Of a DNA stretch of 64,000 bases, positions 36,231-45,390 are shown piece by piece. The position numbers were made by a program, and so were the translations under genes. The DNA is taken from positions 1 to 64,000 of the forward strand of contig NZ_JAHKRA010000008.1 of assembly GCF_019345525.1 (NCBI RefSeq), given 5' to 3'. The notes under the pieces were generated by a model. That model searched no databases. It was not told where the DNA came from and worked only from the letters and a program-made list of their open reading frames with translations. The stretch is from Flavobacterium sp. NKUCC04_CG. GTDB lineage: Bacteria; Bacteroidota; Bacteroidia; Flavobacteriales; Flavobacteriaceae. Position 1 is the first letter of the stretch; each line of letters starts with the position of its first letter.

Positions 36231-37007
36231 TTAGGGGAACTCCGTCATCTCAAGCTGCAAATTATCGTGCGCCAAATATACGTTTTTCGGTAAATCTTGT
36301 TGTATTTTTTCGTGAAAACCTAATTCATAACCTATATGAGTTATATAGGCCTTTTCCGGATTGACTTTGGCAATAAAAGCCAAAGCTTCTTCTAGATTGT
36401 GGTGTGTGGGATGCGGATTGATACGCAAAGCATTAATTACCAGTATTTTTATGTTTCTGAGTTTTTCCCATTCGCTATCCGGTATATATTTCGCATCGGT
36501 TATATATACAAAATCGTCAAAACGGTACCCTAGTATCGACAAATCGCCATGTAAAATCTCAATGGGTACTATCTTTTGCCCCCCAATAACCAAATCGCTA
36601 TTGCTGTCAATTATATAGGGCTGTACAGCAGGTGCTCCTGGGTAACGATTTTCTGTAGCGAAAACATAGTCAAAACGACGTTTTAAACTATCCATTACAC
36701 GCTGCAACGCATAAACAGGCATTCGTCCCATTTGAAAACAAAATGGTCTTATATCGTCTAAACCGGCTGTGTGATCGGCATGCTCGTGGGTATAGAGTAT
36801 CACATCAATACGCTGGCAATTTGAAACCAACATTTGTTGTCTAAAATCCGGACCGCAATCGATCAAAATACTCAATCCCCGCCAGCTTATCCATATAGAA
36901 GTTCGCAATCGTTTATCGCGCATATCCGAACTTAGACAAACGGGGTCCTTACTTCCAATAACTGGAATTCCTTGAGAAGTTCCGGTGCCTAAAAAATATA
37001 TTCTCAC
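36231..37007 (-). CDS. MBL-fold metallo-hydrolase (PhnP-like)
   Basis: The 258-aa protein has the metallo-beta-lactamase fold: FLGTGTSQGIPVIG at the start, IDCGPDFRQQM, the metal motif THEHADHTAGLDDIRPF (HxHxDH), DAKYIPDSEW, and the C-terminal THIGYELG. Overall it resembles phosphoribosyl-cyclic-phosphate phosphodiesterase PhnP and related enzymes; no phosphonate genes are nearby, so the substrate stays open. It is divergent from the large conserved gene at 37090. Confidence 0.88.
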   Translation of the reverse strand: MRIYFLGTGTSQGIPVIGSKDPVCLSSDMRDKRLRTSIWISWRGLSILIDCGPDFRQQMLVSNCQRIDVILYTHEHADHTAGLDDIRPFCFQMGRMPVYALQRVMDSLKRRFDYVFATENRYPGAPAVQPYIIDSNSDLVIGGQKIVPIEILHGDLSILGYRFDDFVYITDAKYIPDSEWEKLRNIKILVINALRINPHPTHHNLEEALAFIAKVNPEKAYITHIGYELGFHEKIQQDLPKNVYLAHDNLQLEMTEFP

Positions 37008-37063
37008 TGCTTTCGATTTTTACAAAAATAGGGTTTTATCTTTTTTTAAACTGTATAATTTAC

Positions 37064-37071
37064 TACGTTTG
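37064..37071 (+). promoter_or_regulatory. -7 box (TACGTTTG)
   Basis: TACGTTTG matches TAnnTTTG, with a TTTT run 16 bases upstream. It lies 18 bases before the ATG at 37090. Confidence 0.6.
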
Positions 37072-37089
37072 TTATTATTAAAATAGTCT

Positions 37090-38538
37090 ATGAAAAATTT
37101 CGCCGAAGATTTGGTACTTGAAGGGGACAGAATTATTGAACATCAGCCAGCTATATCCGATAAAGCACTGCGTATCAACCTCAATAAGAATATTTACGGA
37201 ACTTTTGCAGAAATTGGAGCCGGGCAAGAAACGGTGCGCCACTTTTTTAGAGCAGGAGGTTCTTCGAGAACCATTGCCAAAGCGATGTCTGCTTATGATA
37301 AAGATTTTAGCGATGCTATTTATACCGTTGAAAACGACGGTCGTTATGTTACAGAAAGCCGCCTAAAGAAAATGTTGATTCACGAAACCGATTTGATCGA
37401 AGATCGAATCGATCGTAATAGTCATCCGAGCAAAACTTTTTTTAGTTATGCCAATACCGTAGCCACTATTGATTTTGCCAAAAGTTTTAAAGGTCATGGA
37501 TGGGTAGGTATTCGCTTTCAATCCAAACCCGATGAAGCCTATAGTGAGATCATTTTACACATACAATTCAAAGAAACCGATTCCAAACTTCAACAAGAAA
37601 CCTTGGGAATACTCGGAGTTAATTTAATATATGGAGCATACTATCAACACAACGAGCCTAAAAACTTAATTCGCAAATTATACGACCATATTGATAAAGA
37701 TCAAATTGAAATTGACAGTATCAATTTTTCCGGACCGTTATTTAAAAACGTTGACAATCGATTGATGAGTTTACAATTGGTCAAAAACGGCATGACCGAT
37801 GCCGTTATGTTTGGTCCAGATGGTCAAAGCAAATTACCCGCTACCGCTCTTTATAGAAAAAACATTTTGGCTTTGCGAGGCAGTTTTAGACCCGTTACCG
37901 TTGTCAATATGAATATGTACGAGAAATCGTTAAAAATGTTTGTCGATGAAAACCAATTGGATCGAGATGAAACCTTAGTCGTTTTTGAAATGACACTTTC
38001 CAACTTATTGATGGAGGGAGAAATTGACGAAGTTGACTTCTTACACCGTGCCGAATTACTTTGTTCTTTAGGACAAACGGTTTTGATTTCCAATTTCCAA
38101 GAGTATTATAAAGTGGTTGAATATTTTTCTCAATATACCAAAGAGAAAATCGGTTTAACCATGGGCGTTAGTTCGATACTGAATATTTTTGACGAGAAGT
38201 ATTACACCCATTTACACGGTGGTATACTCGAAGGATTGGGTAAATTGTTTTACCGCGATTTGAAAGTATATCTCTATCCGATGAAAGATGAACAACAACA
38301 AATTGTAACTTCACAGAATCTAAAAGTGGACTTGCATATCAAAGAATTGTACAAATATTTCAAAAAGGCTGGAAAAATTGTTGATATCACCAATTATGAA
38401 GAAAAGAATTTAAGTATTTTTTCTCGAGAAATTTACCGATTGATACACGAACAACAAACAGGCTGGGAAACTGCTCTTCCCGAGGGAATTGCAAACGAAA
38501 TTAAAACTAAAAAACTATTTGGTTATAAAGATTTGTAA
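37090..38538 (+). CDS. Conserved protein of unknown function
   Basis: The 482-aa product has no signal peptide or membrane helix and looks cytoplasmic. Distinct segments are IYGTFAEIGAGQETVRHFF and AGGSSRTIAKAMSAYDKDF near the N-terminus, ESRLKKMLIHETDLI, HGWVGIRFQ, and LHGGILEGLGKLFYRDLKVY near residue 380. I believe similar proteins are widespread in Bacteroidota and cyanobacteria, with annotations such as TonB-dependent receptor or nicotinate-nucleotide adenylyltransferase; neither a barrel, a plug domain nor a nucleotidyltransferase motif is visible here. It has its own TAnnTTTG promoter and is monocistronic. Confidence 0.85.
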   Translation: MKNFAEDLVLEGDRIIEHQPAISDKALRINLNKNIYGTFAEIGAGQETVRHFFRAGGSSRTIAKAMSAYDKDFSDAIYTVENDGRYVTESRLKKMLIHETDLIEDRIDRNSHPSKTFFSYANTVATIDFAKSFKGHGWVGIRFQSKPDEAYSEIILHIQFKETDSKLQQETLGILGVNLIYGAYYQHNEPKNLIRKLYDHIDKDQIEIDSINFSGPLFKNVDNRLMSLQLVKNGMTDAVMFGPDGQSKLPATALYRKNILALRGSFRPVTVVNMNMYEKSLKMFVDENQLDRDETLVVFEMTLSNLLMEGEIDEVDFLHRAELLCSLGQTVLISNFQEYYKVVEYFSQYTKEKIGLTMGVSSILNIFDEKYYTHLHGGILEGLGKLFYRDLKVYLYPMKDEQQQIVTSQNLKVDLHIKELYKYFKKAGKIVDITNYEEKNLSIFSREIYRLIHEQQTGWETALPEGIANEIKTKKLFGYKDL

Positions 38539-38559
38539 GTTACTATAAAAACAGATAAA

Positions 38560-38586
38560 GCCTCACTCTTAATTCGAAAGTGAGGC
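38560..38586. terminator. Weak hairpin between convergent genes
   Basis: GCCTCACT (38560-38567) pairs with AGTGAGGC (38579-38586). There is little T-run on either side, so terminator function is likely only from position. Confidence 0.5.
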
Positions 38587-38663
38587 ATTATTGTAGTAAA
38601 AAACCTTGTCATTATACCAAGGAATTTAAAACTTAGCCGCTTAAAGCTAAAGAATATTCTATA

Positions 38664-39119
38664 TCAAGAATTTAAAATCTGATCAGCGTGTTCCTTCGTT
38701 TTCACTTTAGTGATGATGTCAGCTATCACCCCTTTTTCGTCGATTACAAAAGTGGTTCTATGGATACCATCGTAGGTTTTACCCATAAATTTCTTAGGCC
38801 CCCATACGCCAAAAGCCTCGATAATAGATTTATTTTCGTCTGCCAATAACGGAAAAGGCAATTCGTTTTTTTCCTTAAACTTGGCTTGTTTCGATTCGGA
38901 ATCTGCACTAACTCCTAAAATTTCAAAACCCTGTGCTTGGAAACGTTCATAATTATCGCGTAAGTTACACGCTTCAACCGTACAACCTGGAGTACTGGCT
39001 TTTGGATAAAAAAACACTACTAATTTTTTCCCTGTAAAGTCACTCAACTCATGAGTCTTTCCCTCTTGATCTATCCCCTTAAAGTCGGGTGCTTTATCGC
39101 CTATTTTCAATGTAGTCAT
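38664..39119 (-). CDS. bcp: Thioredoxin-dependent thiol peroxidase (Bcp/PrxQ)
   Basis: Bcp reduces hydrogen peroxide and organic peroxides with thioredoxin as donor. The 151-aa protein (ATG at 39119) has GDKAPDFKGIDQ, VVFFYPKASTPGCTVEACNLRD with the peroxidatic Cys in TPGCT and a second Cys five residues on (the PrxQ pattern), and RTTFVIDEKG. The frame extends nine codons upstream, but the chosen start gives the family N-terminus and lies 25 bases after a -7 box. It is divergent from nth. Confidence 0.95.
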   Translation of the reverse strand: MTTLKIGDKAPDFKGIDQEGKTHELSDFTGKKLVVFFYPKASTPGCTVEACNLRDNYERFQAQGFEILGVSADSESKQAKFKEKNELPFPLLADENKSIIEAFGVWGPKKFMGKTYDGIHRTTFVIDEKGVIADIITKVKTKEHADQILNS

Positions 39120-39143
39120 GGTCTGTTTTTTTATCAAAATTAG

Positions 39144-39151
39144 CAAAAGTA
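39144..39151 (-). promoter_or_regulatory. -7 box (TACTTTTG) of bcp
   Basis: On the minus strand, TACTTTTG matches TAnnTTTG and lies 24 bases before the bcp ATG, within the 91-base divergent bcp/nth interval. Confidence 0.55.
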
Positions 39152-39210
39152 TAGGAATTAAGCTACTTTTAGCATTGATTATAACTTCTTATCTTCGTAA
39201 AAAAAATTTC

Positions 39211-39873
39211 ATGACTAAAGCCGAAAAAGTTCAGTTTGTTTTAGACACACTAGATGCAGTCTATCCTGAAATTCCCATCCCTCTTGACCACAAGGACCCT
39301 TATACCCTATTGATTGCCGTATTGTTGTCCGCTCAATGTACGGATGTGCGTGTGAATCTCACCACTCCTGCCCTGTTTGCCAAAGCGGATAACCCCTACG
39401 ATATGATTAAACTAAGCGTAGAAGAAATAAGAGACATCATACGTCCCTGCGGACTTTCTCCAATGAAATCTAAAGGTATACACGGATTATCGCATATTTT
39501 AATAGACAAACACGAGGGTCAAGTACCTCAAAATTTCCCGGATTTAGAAGAATTACCCGCTGTAGGTCATAAGACAGCCAGTGTGGTAATGGCACAAGCA
39601 TTTGATATTCCTACTTTTCCTGTGGACACACATATTCATCGGTTGATGTACCGCTGGAATTTATCCAATGGCACCACAGTACAACAAACAGAAAAGGATG
39701 CTAAACGATTGTTTCCCCAAGAAGAATGGAATCGGTTACACTTACAAATGGTCTGGTATGGTCGCGAATATTCTCCCGCCAGAGGATGGAATTTGGACCT
39801 AGACATTATCACCAAAGTAATCGGTAGAAAGTCTGTAATCGATGCGTATAACAAAAAAGCCCTTAAAAAATAG
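39211..39873 (+). CDS. nth: Endonuclease III-like DNA glycosylase without the Fe-S cluster
   Basis: The enzyme removes oxidised pyrimidines from DNA and nicks the abasic site. The 220-aa protein has SAQCTDVRVN, the helix-hairpin-helix ELPAVGHKTASVV with catalytic Lys121, and FPVDTHIHR with Asp139, matching Lys120/Asp138 of E. coli Nth. Unlike the E. coli enzyme, the C-terminus has no cysteines: the four-Cys [4Fe-4S] loop is replaced by YGREYSPARGWNLDLDIITK. The start is the ATG at 39211; the upstream open frame overlaps the bcp promoter. Confidence 0.9.
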   Translation: MTKAEKVQFVLDTLDAVYPEIPIPLDHKDPYTLLIAVLLSAQCTDVRVNLTTPALFAKADNPYDMIKLSVEEIRDIIRPCGLSPMKSKGIHGLSHILIDKHEGQVPQNFPDLEELPAVGHKTASVVMAQAFDIPTFPVDTHIHRLMYRWNLSNGTTVQQTEKDAKRLFPQEEWNRLHLQMVWYGREYSPARGWNLDLDIITKVIGRKSVIDAYNKKALKK

Positions 39874-39887
39874 TTTAAGGGCTTTTT
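39853..39887 (+). terminator. Terminator overlapping the nth stop codon
   Basis: AAAAGCCCTTAA and TTAAGGGCTTTT pair around the nth stop codon, with A-rich and T-rich flanks. Confidence 0.8.
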
Positions 39888-39905
39888 CTGCTTATTAATT
39901 ACGTA

Positions 39906-40049
39906 CTAGTTAAGCAATATTTTTATTTGTAAATTATTTACACTAAGCACATTAAGTGCTTTTGAATATTTAAGCAGAAAATCCACTGTTTCTTTTTTAG
40001 GAACCTTCATTTCAAATCGATTGATCTTTTTAGAGTAACTTTTTGCCAT
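39906..40049 (-). CDS. Small protein downstream of the ECF sigma factor
   Basis: A 47-aa frame runs from ATG (40049) to TAG (39906) on the minus strand, 66 bases after the sigma-factor stop. The product starts MAKSYSKKINRFEMKVPKKE, is strongly basic (pI clearly high), and continues as an amphipathic helical stretch TVDFLLKYSKALNVLS. Codon use is like the neighbours. I recall short proteins of this kind near sigma factors in flavobacteria but cannot verify it. It could be a sigma-factor-linked regulator; function unknown. Confidence 0.65.
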   Translation of the reverse strand: MAKSYSKKINRFEMKVPKKETVDFLLKYSKALNVLSVNNLQIKILLN

Positions 40050-40115
40050 ATATGTATTTGTTAGTTTCCATAATAACGCAAAGCCTAATCTTTTATTATA
40101 GAAAATTTCAAATAC

Positions 40116-40700
40116 TTAATCGTGTAGTACTAATTTTCTTTGTTCAATCATTTTTCTAATGTTCATCAAGGCATACCGCATTCTACCTAAAGCCGTATTG
40201 ATACTAACATCGGTAATGACAGCAATTTCTTTAAAGCTTAAGTCCTGATAGATCCTCATAATCAAAACTTCTTTCTGGTCATCAGGTAATTCATCTATCA
40301 AATTTTTTAAATCCAATTCTTTCTGAACGCTGATCATCTGATGTTCCATATTGGGATTACTGTCGGTAATAAGCGAAAAAATGGAAAACTCACCATGCTC
40401 TCTTTGCATAGGCATTTTCTTTATTTTCCTAAAATGATCAATAACCAAATTATGCGCAATACGTGTAACCCACGGTAGAAACTTACCCTCTTCGTTGTAT
40501 TTTTTAGTTTTTAAGGTATGAATAACTTTGATAAAGGTTTCCTGAAACACATCTTCTGTCGTGTCTCGATCTCCTAATTTGGAATAGATAAAACCGTAAA
40601 TTTTAGATTGATGTCTGAGAATCAAAACCTCAAGAGACTTTTCATCACCACCTATATATTGCTGAATCAATGAGGAATCAGGCATATTGAGATATCCCAT
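40116..40700 (-). CDS. ECF-type sigma-70 family RNA polymerase sigma factor
   Basis: The 194-aa protein has region 2 (LRHQSKIYGFIYSKLGDRD, VFQETFIKVI, FLPWVTRIAHNLVIDHFRK) and region 4 (LPDDQKEVLIMRIYQDLSF, KEIAVITDVSINTALGRMRY). Spacing and length fit extracytoplasmic-function sigma factors. No anti-sigma gene lies next to it; instead a 47-aa basic protein follows. A start at the second methionine (40685) is equally possible. Target promoters cannot be predicted. PorX-controlled SigP is an ECF factor, but this gene is not identifiable as SigP. Confidence 0.9.
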   Translation of the reverse strand: MGYLNMPDSSLIQQYIGGDEKSLEVLILRHQSKIYGFIYSKLGDRDTTEDVFQETFIKVIHTLKTKKYNEEGKFLPWVTRIAHNLVIDHFRKIKKMPMQREHGEFSIFSLITDSNPNMEHQMISVQKELDLKNLIDELPDDQKEVLIMRIYQDLSFKEIAVITDVSINTALGRMRYALMNIRKMIEQRKLVLHD

Positions 40701-41159
40701 AATAATACTTTTAAAATATTTATTTTCGAAATTTTTATAAAGTACTTTTGTGCAATAGGCTATTTTGGTTTTTTTAGATTTCCCAAATATATGTTATTTT
40801 TTTTGAAACAGTTAGTATTAATTAATTTTTTTTATGTATTGTTTAGATAGGCCCACTACCACAACCAAAACAAAACACTCCTACCTACCATAAATACTTA
40901 CGGAAGTATCCGTTTTAAAAAATATTAAAGTTGCAATAAGGCTTGTCATTTCGACCTCCAGTCTAGATAAATTAAAACAATAAGAGATTAGGTAAACAAA
41001 CCAACGACTTTTCCTCTATTTTAGTAAATGCTTTGCATAAGAAATCGAGCTATTTCTCGCAAAAGTGGTGTTTTATATTCAAATGGGTATCAATATAAAT
41101 TCAATTAATTTCAACCCAAATTAATAAATGATTACCTTTGTCCATTACTGTAAATTTTT
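40701..41159. other. Divergent intergenic region, sigma factor / uvrA
   Basis: This AT-rich 459-base interval carries no convincing gene; the longest small frame encodes about 26 residues of no recognisable type. The only clear element is the uvrA -7 box near its right end. Confidence 0.6.
41133..41140 (+). promoter_or_regulatory. -7 box (TACCTTTG) of uvrA
   Basis: TACCTTTG matches TAnnTTTG and lies 19 bases before the uvrA ATG. No LexA-type palindrome is apparent around it. Confidence 0.65.
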
Positions 41160-43967
41160 ATGGAAAAAATAGATTATTCTAAAATAGACCCCAAGAAAAA
41201 CATTATAATTAAAGGGGCTCAGCTTCATAATTTAAAAAATATTGATGTCGTTATCCCAAGAAATCAATTTGTGGTTATTACGGGATTATCGGGATCTGGG
41301 AAGTCCAGTTTGGCCTTTGATACTTTGTATGCAGAAGGGCAACGTCGTTATGTGGAAAGTTTATCGGCTTATGCACGTCAGTTTTTAGGTAGAATCGACA
41401 AACCCAAAGTAGAATATATCAAGGGTATTGCTCCAGCTATCGCTATAGAACAAAAAGTAAATACGACCAATGCGCGTTCAACTGTTGGTACCTCTACAGA
41501 AATATATGATTACTTAAAATTACTATACGCTAGAATTGGTAAAACCTATTCTCCAGTTTCTGGAGAAGTGGTCAAAAAAGATACGGTAAGCGACGTTATA
41601 AAAACGGTAGAACAATTTGAAATCGGTTCTAAATGGCTGCTTTTAACGCCTGTCATAGTTGAAGAAGGACGTAGTTTAGAAGACAAACTAACGGTTTTAT
41701 TGCAACAAGGTTTTGCTAGAGTATCGGTTAAGGGCGAGATGATGCGTTTGGATCAATGGTTGGAAGATAAGGCTGCTCTGGCAAAAACCAAATCCTCCGA
41801 TGTACAGATTATCGTTGATCGTATCGTGGTATCTGAGGAAGAAGCGTTTTACAACCGTCTTGCCGACTCCATACAAACCGCTTTTTACGAAGGAAAGGGA
41901 TACTGCTGTTTGCAATCGGTTGACGATGCTAAGCAGCAATTTGTGTTTACTTCTAATTTTGAATTGGATGGCATACAGTTTCTAGAACCCAATGTGCATT
42001 TATTTAGTTTTAACAATCCGTATGGAGCTTGTCCAACTTGTGACGGTTATGGCAGTATTATCGGTATAGACGAAGAATTGGTTTTTCCGAATACGAGTTT
42101 GAGCATTTTTGAAAATGCTGTATTTCCGTGGCGTGGAGAAAGTATGAGTTGGTATAAAGACCTCTTGATTAGTCATGCCTATAAGTTTGACTTCCCTATC
42201 CATAAACCCTATTTTGAACTTACTGCTGCTCAAAAACAATTGTTGTGGGACGGCAATGCGTTTTTTACCGGTTTGAACGCATTCTTTAGTGAACTCGAAG
42301 CGAAAAATTATAAAATTCAAAATCGCGTACTCCTTTCTCGTTATAGAGGGAAAACCAAGTGTACTACTTGTAAGGGGAAACGCCTTAGAGTTGAAGCTAA
42401 TTATGTAAAAATAGCCGATAAAACCATTTCGGACTTAGTAGACCTACCTATCCAACATTTGATTCAGTTTTTTAGCGATTTAGCTTTATCGGAATACGAT
42501 ATTAAAGTAGCCAAAAGATTGCTGTTAGAAATCAACAACCGTTTGGAGTTTTTAACTGAAGTTGGTTTGGATTATCTAACCCTAAATAGAAATTCTGCCA
42601 CCTTATCTGGAGGTGAATCGCAACGCATCAACTTAGCCACCTCTTTGGGAAGTAGCTTGGTTGGCTCGATGTATATTTTGGATGAACCCAGTATTGGATT
42701 ACATCCTAAGGACACCGAAAAATTAATTCGCGTGTTGGAAGATTTAAAAGCTCTGGGCAACACGGTTATCGTGGTTGAACACGACGAAGACATTATGAAA
42801 GCCGCAGACCAAATTATCGATATTGGTCCGGAAGCAGGTACCTATGGAGGTGAACTAGTCGCACAAGGAGATTATGCGACCATTTTAAAATCGCATTCCC
42901 TTACAGCACAGTACCTCAATGGTGAACTTCAAATAGAAGTTCCCAAAAGACGCCGCCATTACAAACATTTTATACAGGTTGTTGGAGCAAGAGAAAACAA
43001 CTTAAAAAACATTAACGTTACCTTTCCTTTGGAATGCTTAACGGTGATTACCGGTGTTTCCGGAAGTGGAAAGAGCACCCTAGTCAAAAAGATACTCTAT
43101 CCGGCTTTGCAAAAACAATTGACTGGTGTGGGCGAAAAAGCAGGACAATTTACTGAATTAACCGGTGAATACTCGTTTCTAAAGCATATAGAATATGTAG
43201 ATCAAAATCCGATAGGCCGCAGCTCTCGCTCAAATCCCGTAACTTATATCAAAGCATATGACGATATACGCGATTTGTTTTCCAAACAACAATTGTCAAA
43301 ACTCAGAGGATATCAGCCTAAACATTTTTCGTTTAACGTAGACGGAGGCCGTTGTGAAACCTGTAAAGGAGAAGGTACGGTAACTATTGAAATGCAGTTT
43401 ATGGCAGATGTTCATTTGGAATGTGAAACATGCCAGGGAAAACGCTTTAAAAAGGAGGTTTTAGAAGTTCATTTTGAAGGAAAGAACATCGATAATATTT
43501 TAACGATGACGATAGATGATGCTATTGCTTTTTTCGAAACACACAAACAAAGCAAAATAGTACAAAAGATAAAACCACTACAAGACGTTGGTCTCGGTTA
43601 TGTACAACTCGGACAATCGTCTTCAACTTTATCGGGAGGAGAAGCGCAACGCATCAAACTCGCTTCATTCTTAATCAGTGGGAATACCAAGGAAAAAGCT
43701 TTATTTGTGTTTGATGAACCCACCACAGGACTACACTTTCACGACATCAAAAAACTCTTAAAATCGTTTGAAGCTTTAATTGAGAAAGGACACTCTATTA
43801 TAGTGATAGAGCATAATTTAGATTTGATAAAATGTGCCGATTACATTATTGATATCGGTCCAGAAGGCGGCGAGAATGGCGGACATTTAATCGCTTTTGG
43901 AACACCGGAAGAAATTGTGAAAAACAAAAAATCAATCACTGGAAAATACTTAAAAGAAAAATTGTAA
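41160..43967 (+). CDS. uvrA: Excinuclease ABC subunit UvrA
   Basis: UvrA is the damage-sensing ATPase of nucleotide excision repair and loads UvrB. The 935-aa protein has two ABC ATPase modules: GLSGSGKSSLAFDTLYAEG and GVSGSGKSTLVKKIL (Walker A), LSGGESQRINLA and LSGGEAQRIKLA (signatures), ILDEPSIGLHP and VFDEPTTGLHF (Walker B). Zinc-binding Cys pairs occur at CPTCDGYGS, CTTCKGKRL, and CETCKGEG with CETCQGKR. Length is normal. The gene is complete and alone, convergent with the glycosyltransferase. Confidence 0.98.
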   Translation: MEKIDYSKIDPKKNIIIKGAQLHNLKNIDVVIPRNQFVVITGLSGSGKSSLAFDTLYAEGQRRYVESLSAYARQFLGRIDKPKVEYIKGIAPAIAIEQKVNTTNARSTVGTSTEIYDYLKLLYARIGKTYSPVSGEVVKKDTVSDVIKTVEQFEIGSKWLLLTPVIVEEGRSLEDKLTVLLQQGFARVSVKGEMMRLDQWLEDKAALAKTKSSDVQIIVDRIVVSEEEAFYNRLADSIQTAFYEGKGYCCLQSVDDAKQQFVFTSNFELDGIQFLEPNVHLFSFNNPYGACPTCDGYGSIIGIDEELVFPNTSLSIFENAVFPWRGESMSWYKDLLISHAYKFDFPIHKPYFELTAAQKQLLWDGNAFFTGLNAFFSELEAKNYKIQNRVLLSRYRGKTKCTTCKGKRLRVEANYVKIADKTISDLVDLPIQHLIQFFSDLALSEYDIKVAKRLLLEINNRLEFLTEVGLDYLTLNRNSATLSGGESQRINLATSLGSSLVGSMYILDEPSIGLHPKDTEKLIRVLEDLKALGNTVIVVEHDEDIMKAADQIIDIGPEAGTYGGELVAQGDYATILKSHSLTAQYLNGELQIEVPKRRRHYKHFIQVVGARENNLKNINVTFPLECLTVITGVSGSGKSTLVKKILYPALQKQLTGVGEKAGQFTELTGEYSFLKHIEYVDQNPIGRSSRSNPVTYIKAYDDIRDLFSKQQLSKLRGYQPKHFSFNVDGGRCETCKGEGTVTIEMQFMADVHLECETCQGKRFKKEVLEVHFEGKNIDNILTMTIDDAIAFFETHKQSKIVQKIKPLQDVGLGYVQLGQSSSTLSGGEAQRIKLASFLISGNTKEKALFVFDEPTTGLHFHDIKKLLKSFEALIEKGHSIIVIEHNLDLIKCADYIIDIGPEGGENGGHLIAFGTPEEIVKNKKSITGKYLKEKL

Positions 43968-44027
43968 GGAGTTGGTAGGGATAAGACCACAGGGTTTTAC
44001 AATTCTTTTATAATACAATATCTCATA

Positions 44028-44054
44028 AACTATACCGCTGCTAGCGGTATAGTT
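44028..44054. terminator. Bidirectional hairpin between uvrA and glycosyltransferase
   Basis: AACTATACCGCT (44028-44039) and AGCGGTATAGTT (44043-44054) are perfect 12-base arms around a 3-base loop, between convergent genes. The T-run is weak. Confidence 0.65.
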
Positions 44055-44074
44055 CTATTACCTATTAGAAATTA

Positions 44075-45385
44075 CTAACTTTGTATTAGTTTAGCTAATT
44101 GTTCGGTTATTTTTTTTCGACTATAATATTGTAAGCCCATACCGTAAACCTTGAGTTCGCCCTTTTGATATTTAGTGAAACAATCTAACAAAATTTCTTT
44201 AATCACTTCCTTTTCATCATAAAGTGCTATGCGTCCTGTATTGGTCTCGGTAATAATTCTAAAAAAATCGGCACCATCAGGCCCTAAAGCTAGAATAGGT
44301 CTTTCGGCAGCCATATACTCAAATAACTTACCAGGAATAATGGCTCTCGTTTCCAAAGAGTCGATTTCTACCAACAATAAAACTTGAGAGACCCTTTGTT
44401 GCACTAAGGCTTCTTTATGGCTTAAATAACCCATATTAACCGTACAGTCGTCTAATTTAAATTCTTTTAGGGCATCTAAGATCTCTTGACTAACTTTTCC
44501 GATGAGCTTAAATTGGAAAGCCTCCTTAAACTCCGGGTTTTCCTTACGCAATTCACTTAAAGCTTTCCACAATACTCTGGGATTTCTATGCGATAAAAAC
44601 GAACCGATATGCGCTAAGGTAAAAGCCTTGTCCATCGGGCGTTTTTCCACTACTTCTACGTCATAACCGTTGGTTAAAACAGTTATGGGTTTTGTGGTTT
44701 TTTCAGCAAATTCAGCTTTAGTCGAAAAACTAGTTACTGTAAGCTGATCGGCCGCATTTAAAACGGCTAACTCCAATTGTTCGTGTTTGTGCTGTGCACT
44801 AGCTGTCAGTTTCAATTCTTTATGATAACCTATGGTGGTCCAAGGATCTCTAAAATCGGCAATCCATTTAAATGCTAGCCTTTTTTTAAGTTCTAAACCA
44901 ATTAAATGCAAACTATGTGGCGGACCTGTGGTTATAACGCAATCAATATTGTTGTCTCGTATATAGGTTTCGAGAAAATTTACGGAGGGTTTTACCCATC
45001 CTATACGCGCATCGGGTATAAACAAATTGCCCCGCACCCACAACATACTTTTCTCTATAAAGCTTTGTCTGGGTTGATGCGGAATTATACCGGAACTCAA
45101 GTTTTTGGCACTCTTTTTAGAAAACAAACCCGCCAAACCATAAGGTTCTTTAATCTTGCTTTTTAAGACCTCCAATTGATCGCTTACTTCACTTTCTAAA
45201 CTGTAATCTAAAAGAGGGTATGTAGGATTTTCAGGAGTATATATGATCGGTTGAATTCCAAAACTCGGTAAGTATTTGGCAAATTTTAACCAACGTTGTA
45301 CTCCTGGTCCTCCTGCAGGAGGCCAGTAATACGTAATGATTAAAACTTTTTTTAAACCGGGAAAACCACTTTTTGATTCTTTCAA
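44075..45385 (-). CDS. GT-B glycosyltransferase (GT4-like)
   Basis: The 436-aa protein has the N-terminal GT-B half (VLIITYYWPPAGGPGVQRWLK, typical of Bacteroidota GT4 proteins, and CVITTGPPHSLHLIGL) and a C-terminal half with TLAHIGSFLSHRNPRVLWKA, IIPGKLFEYMAAERPILALG and a final GMGLQYYSRKKITEQLA. It likely acts on a cell-surface glycan. It starts five bases after the YfhO-family stop, so it is cotranscribed with that membrane protein, a common pairing in the phylum. Confidence 0.87.
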   Translation of the reverse strand: MKESKSGFPGLKKVLIITYYWPPAGGPGVQRWLKFAKYLPSFGIQPIIYTPENPTYPLLDYSLESEVSDQLEVLKSKIKEPYGLAGLFSKKSAKNLSSGIIPHQPRQSFIEKSMLWVRGNLFIPDARIGWVKPSVNFLETYIRDNNIDCVITTGPPHSLHLIGLELKKRLAFKWIADFRDPWTTIGYHKELKLTASAQHKHEQLELAVLNAADQLTVTSFSTKAEFAEKTTKPITVLTNGYDVEVVEKRPMDKAFTLAHIGSFLSHRNPRVLWKALSELRKENPEFKEAFQFKLIGKVSQEILDALKEFKLDDCTVNMGYLSHKEALVQQRVSQVLLLVEIDSLETRAIIPGKLFEYMAAERPILALGPDGADFFRIITETNTGRIALYDEKEVIKEILLDCFTKYQKGELKVYGMGLQYYSRKKITEQLAKLIQS

Positions 45386-45390
45386 AATTT

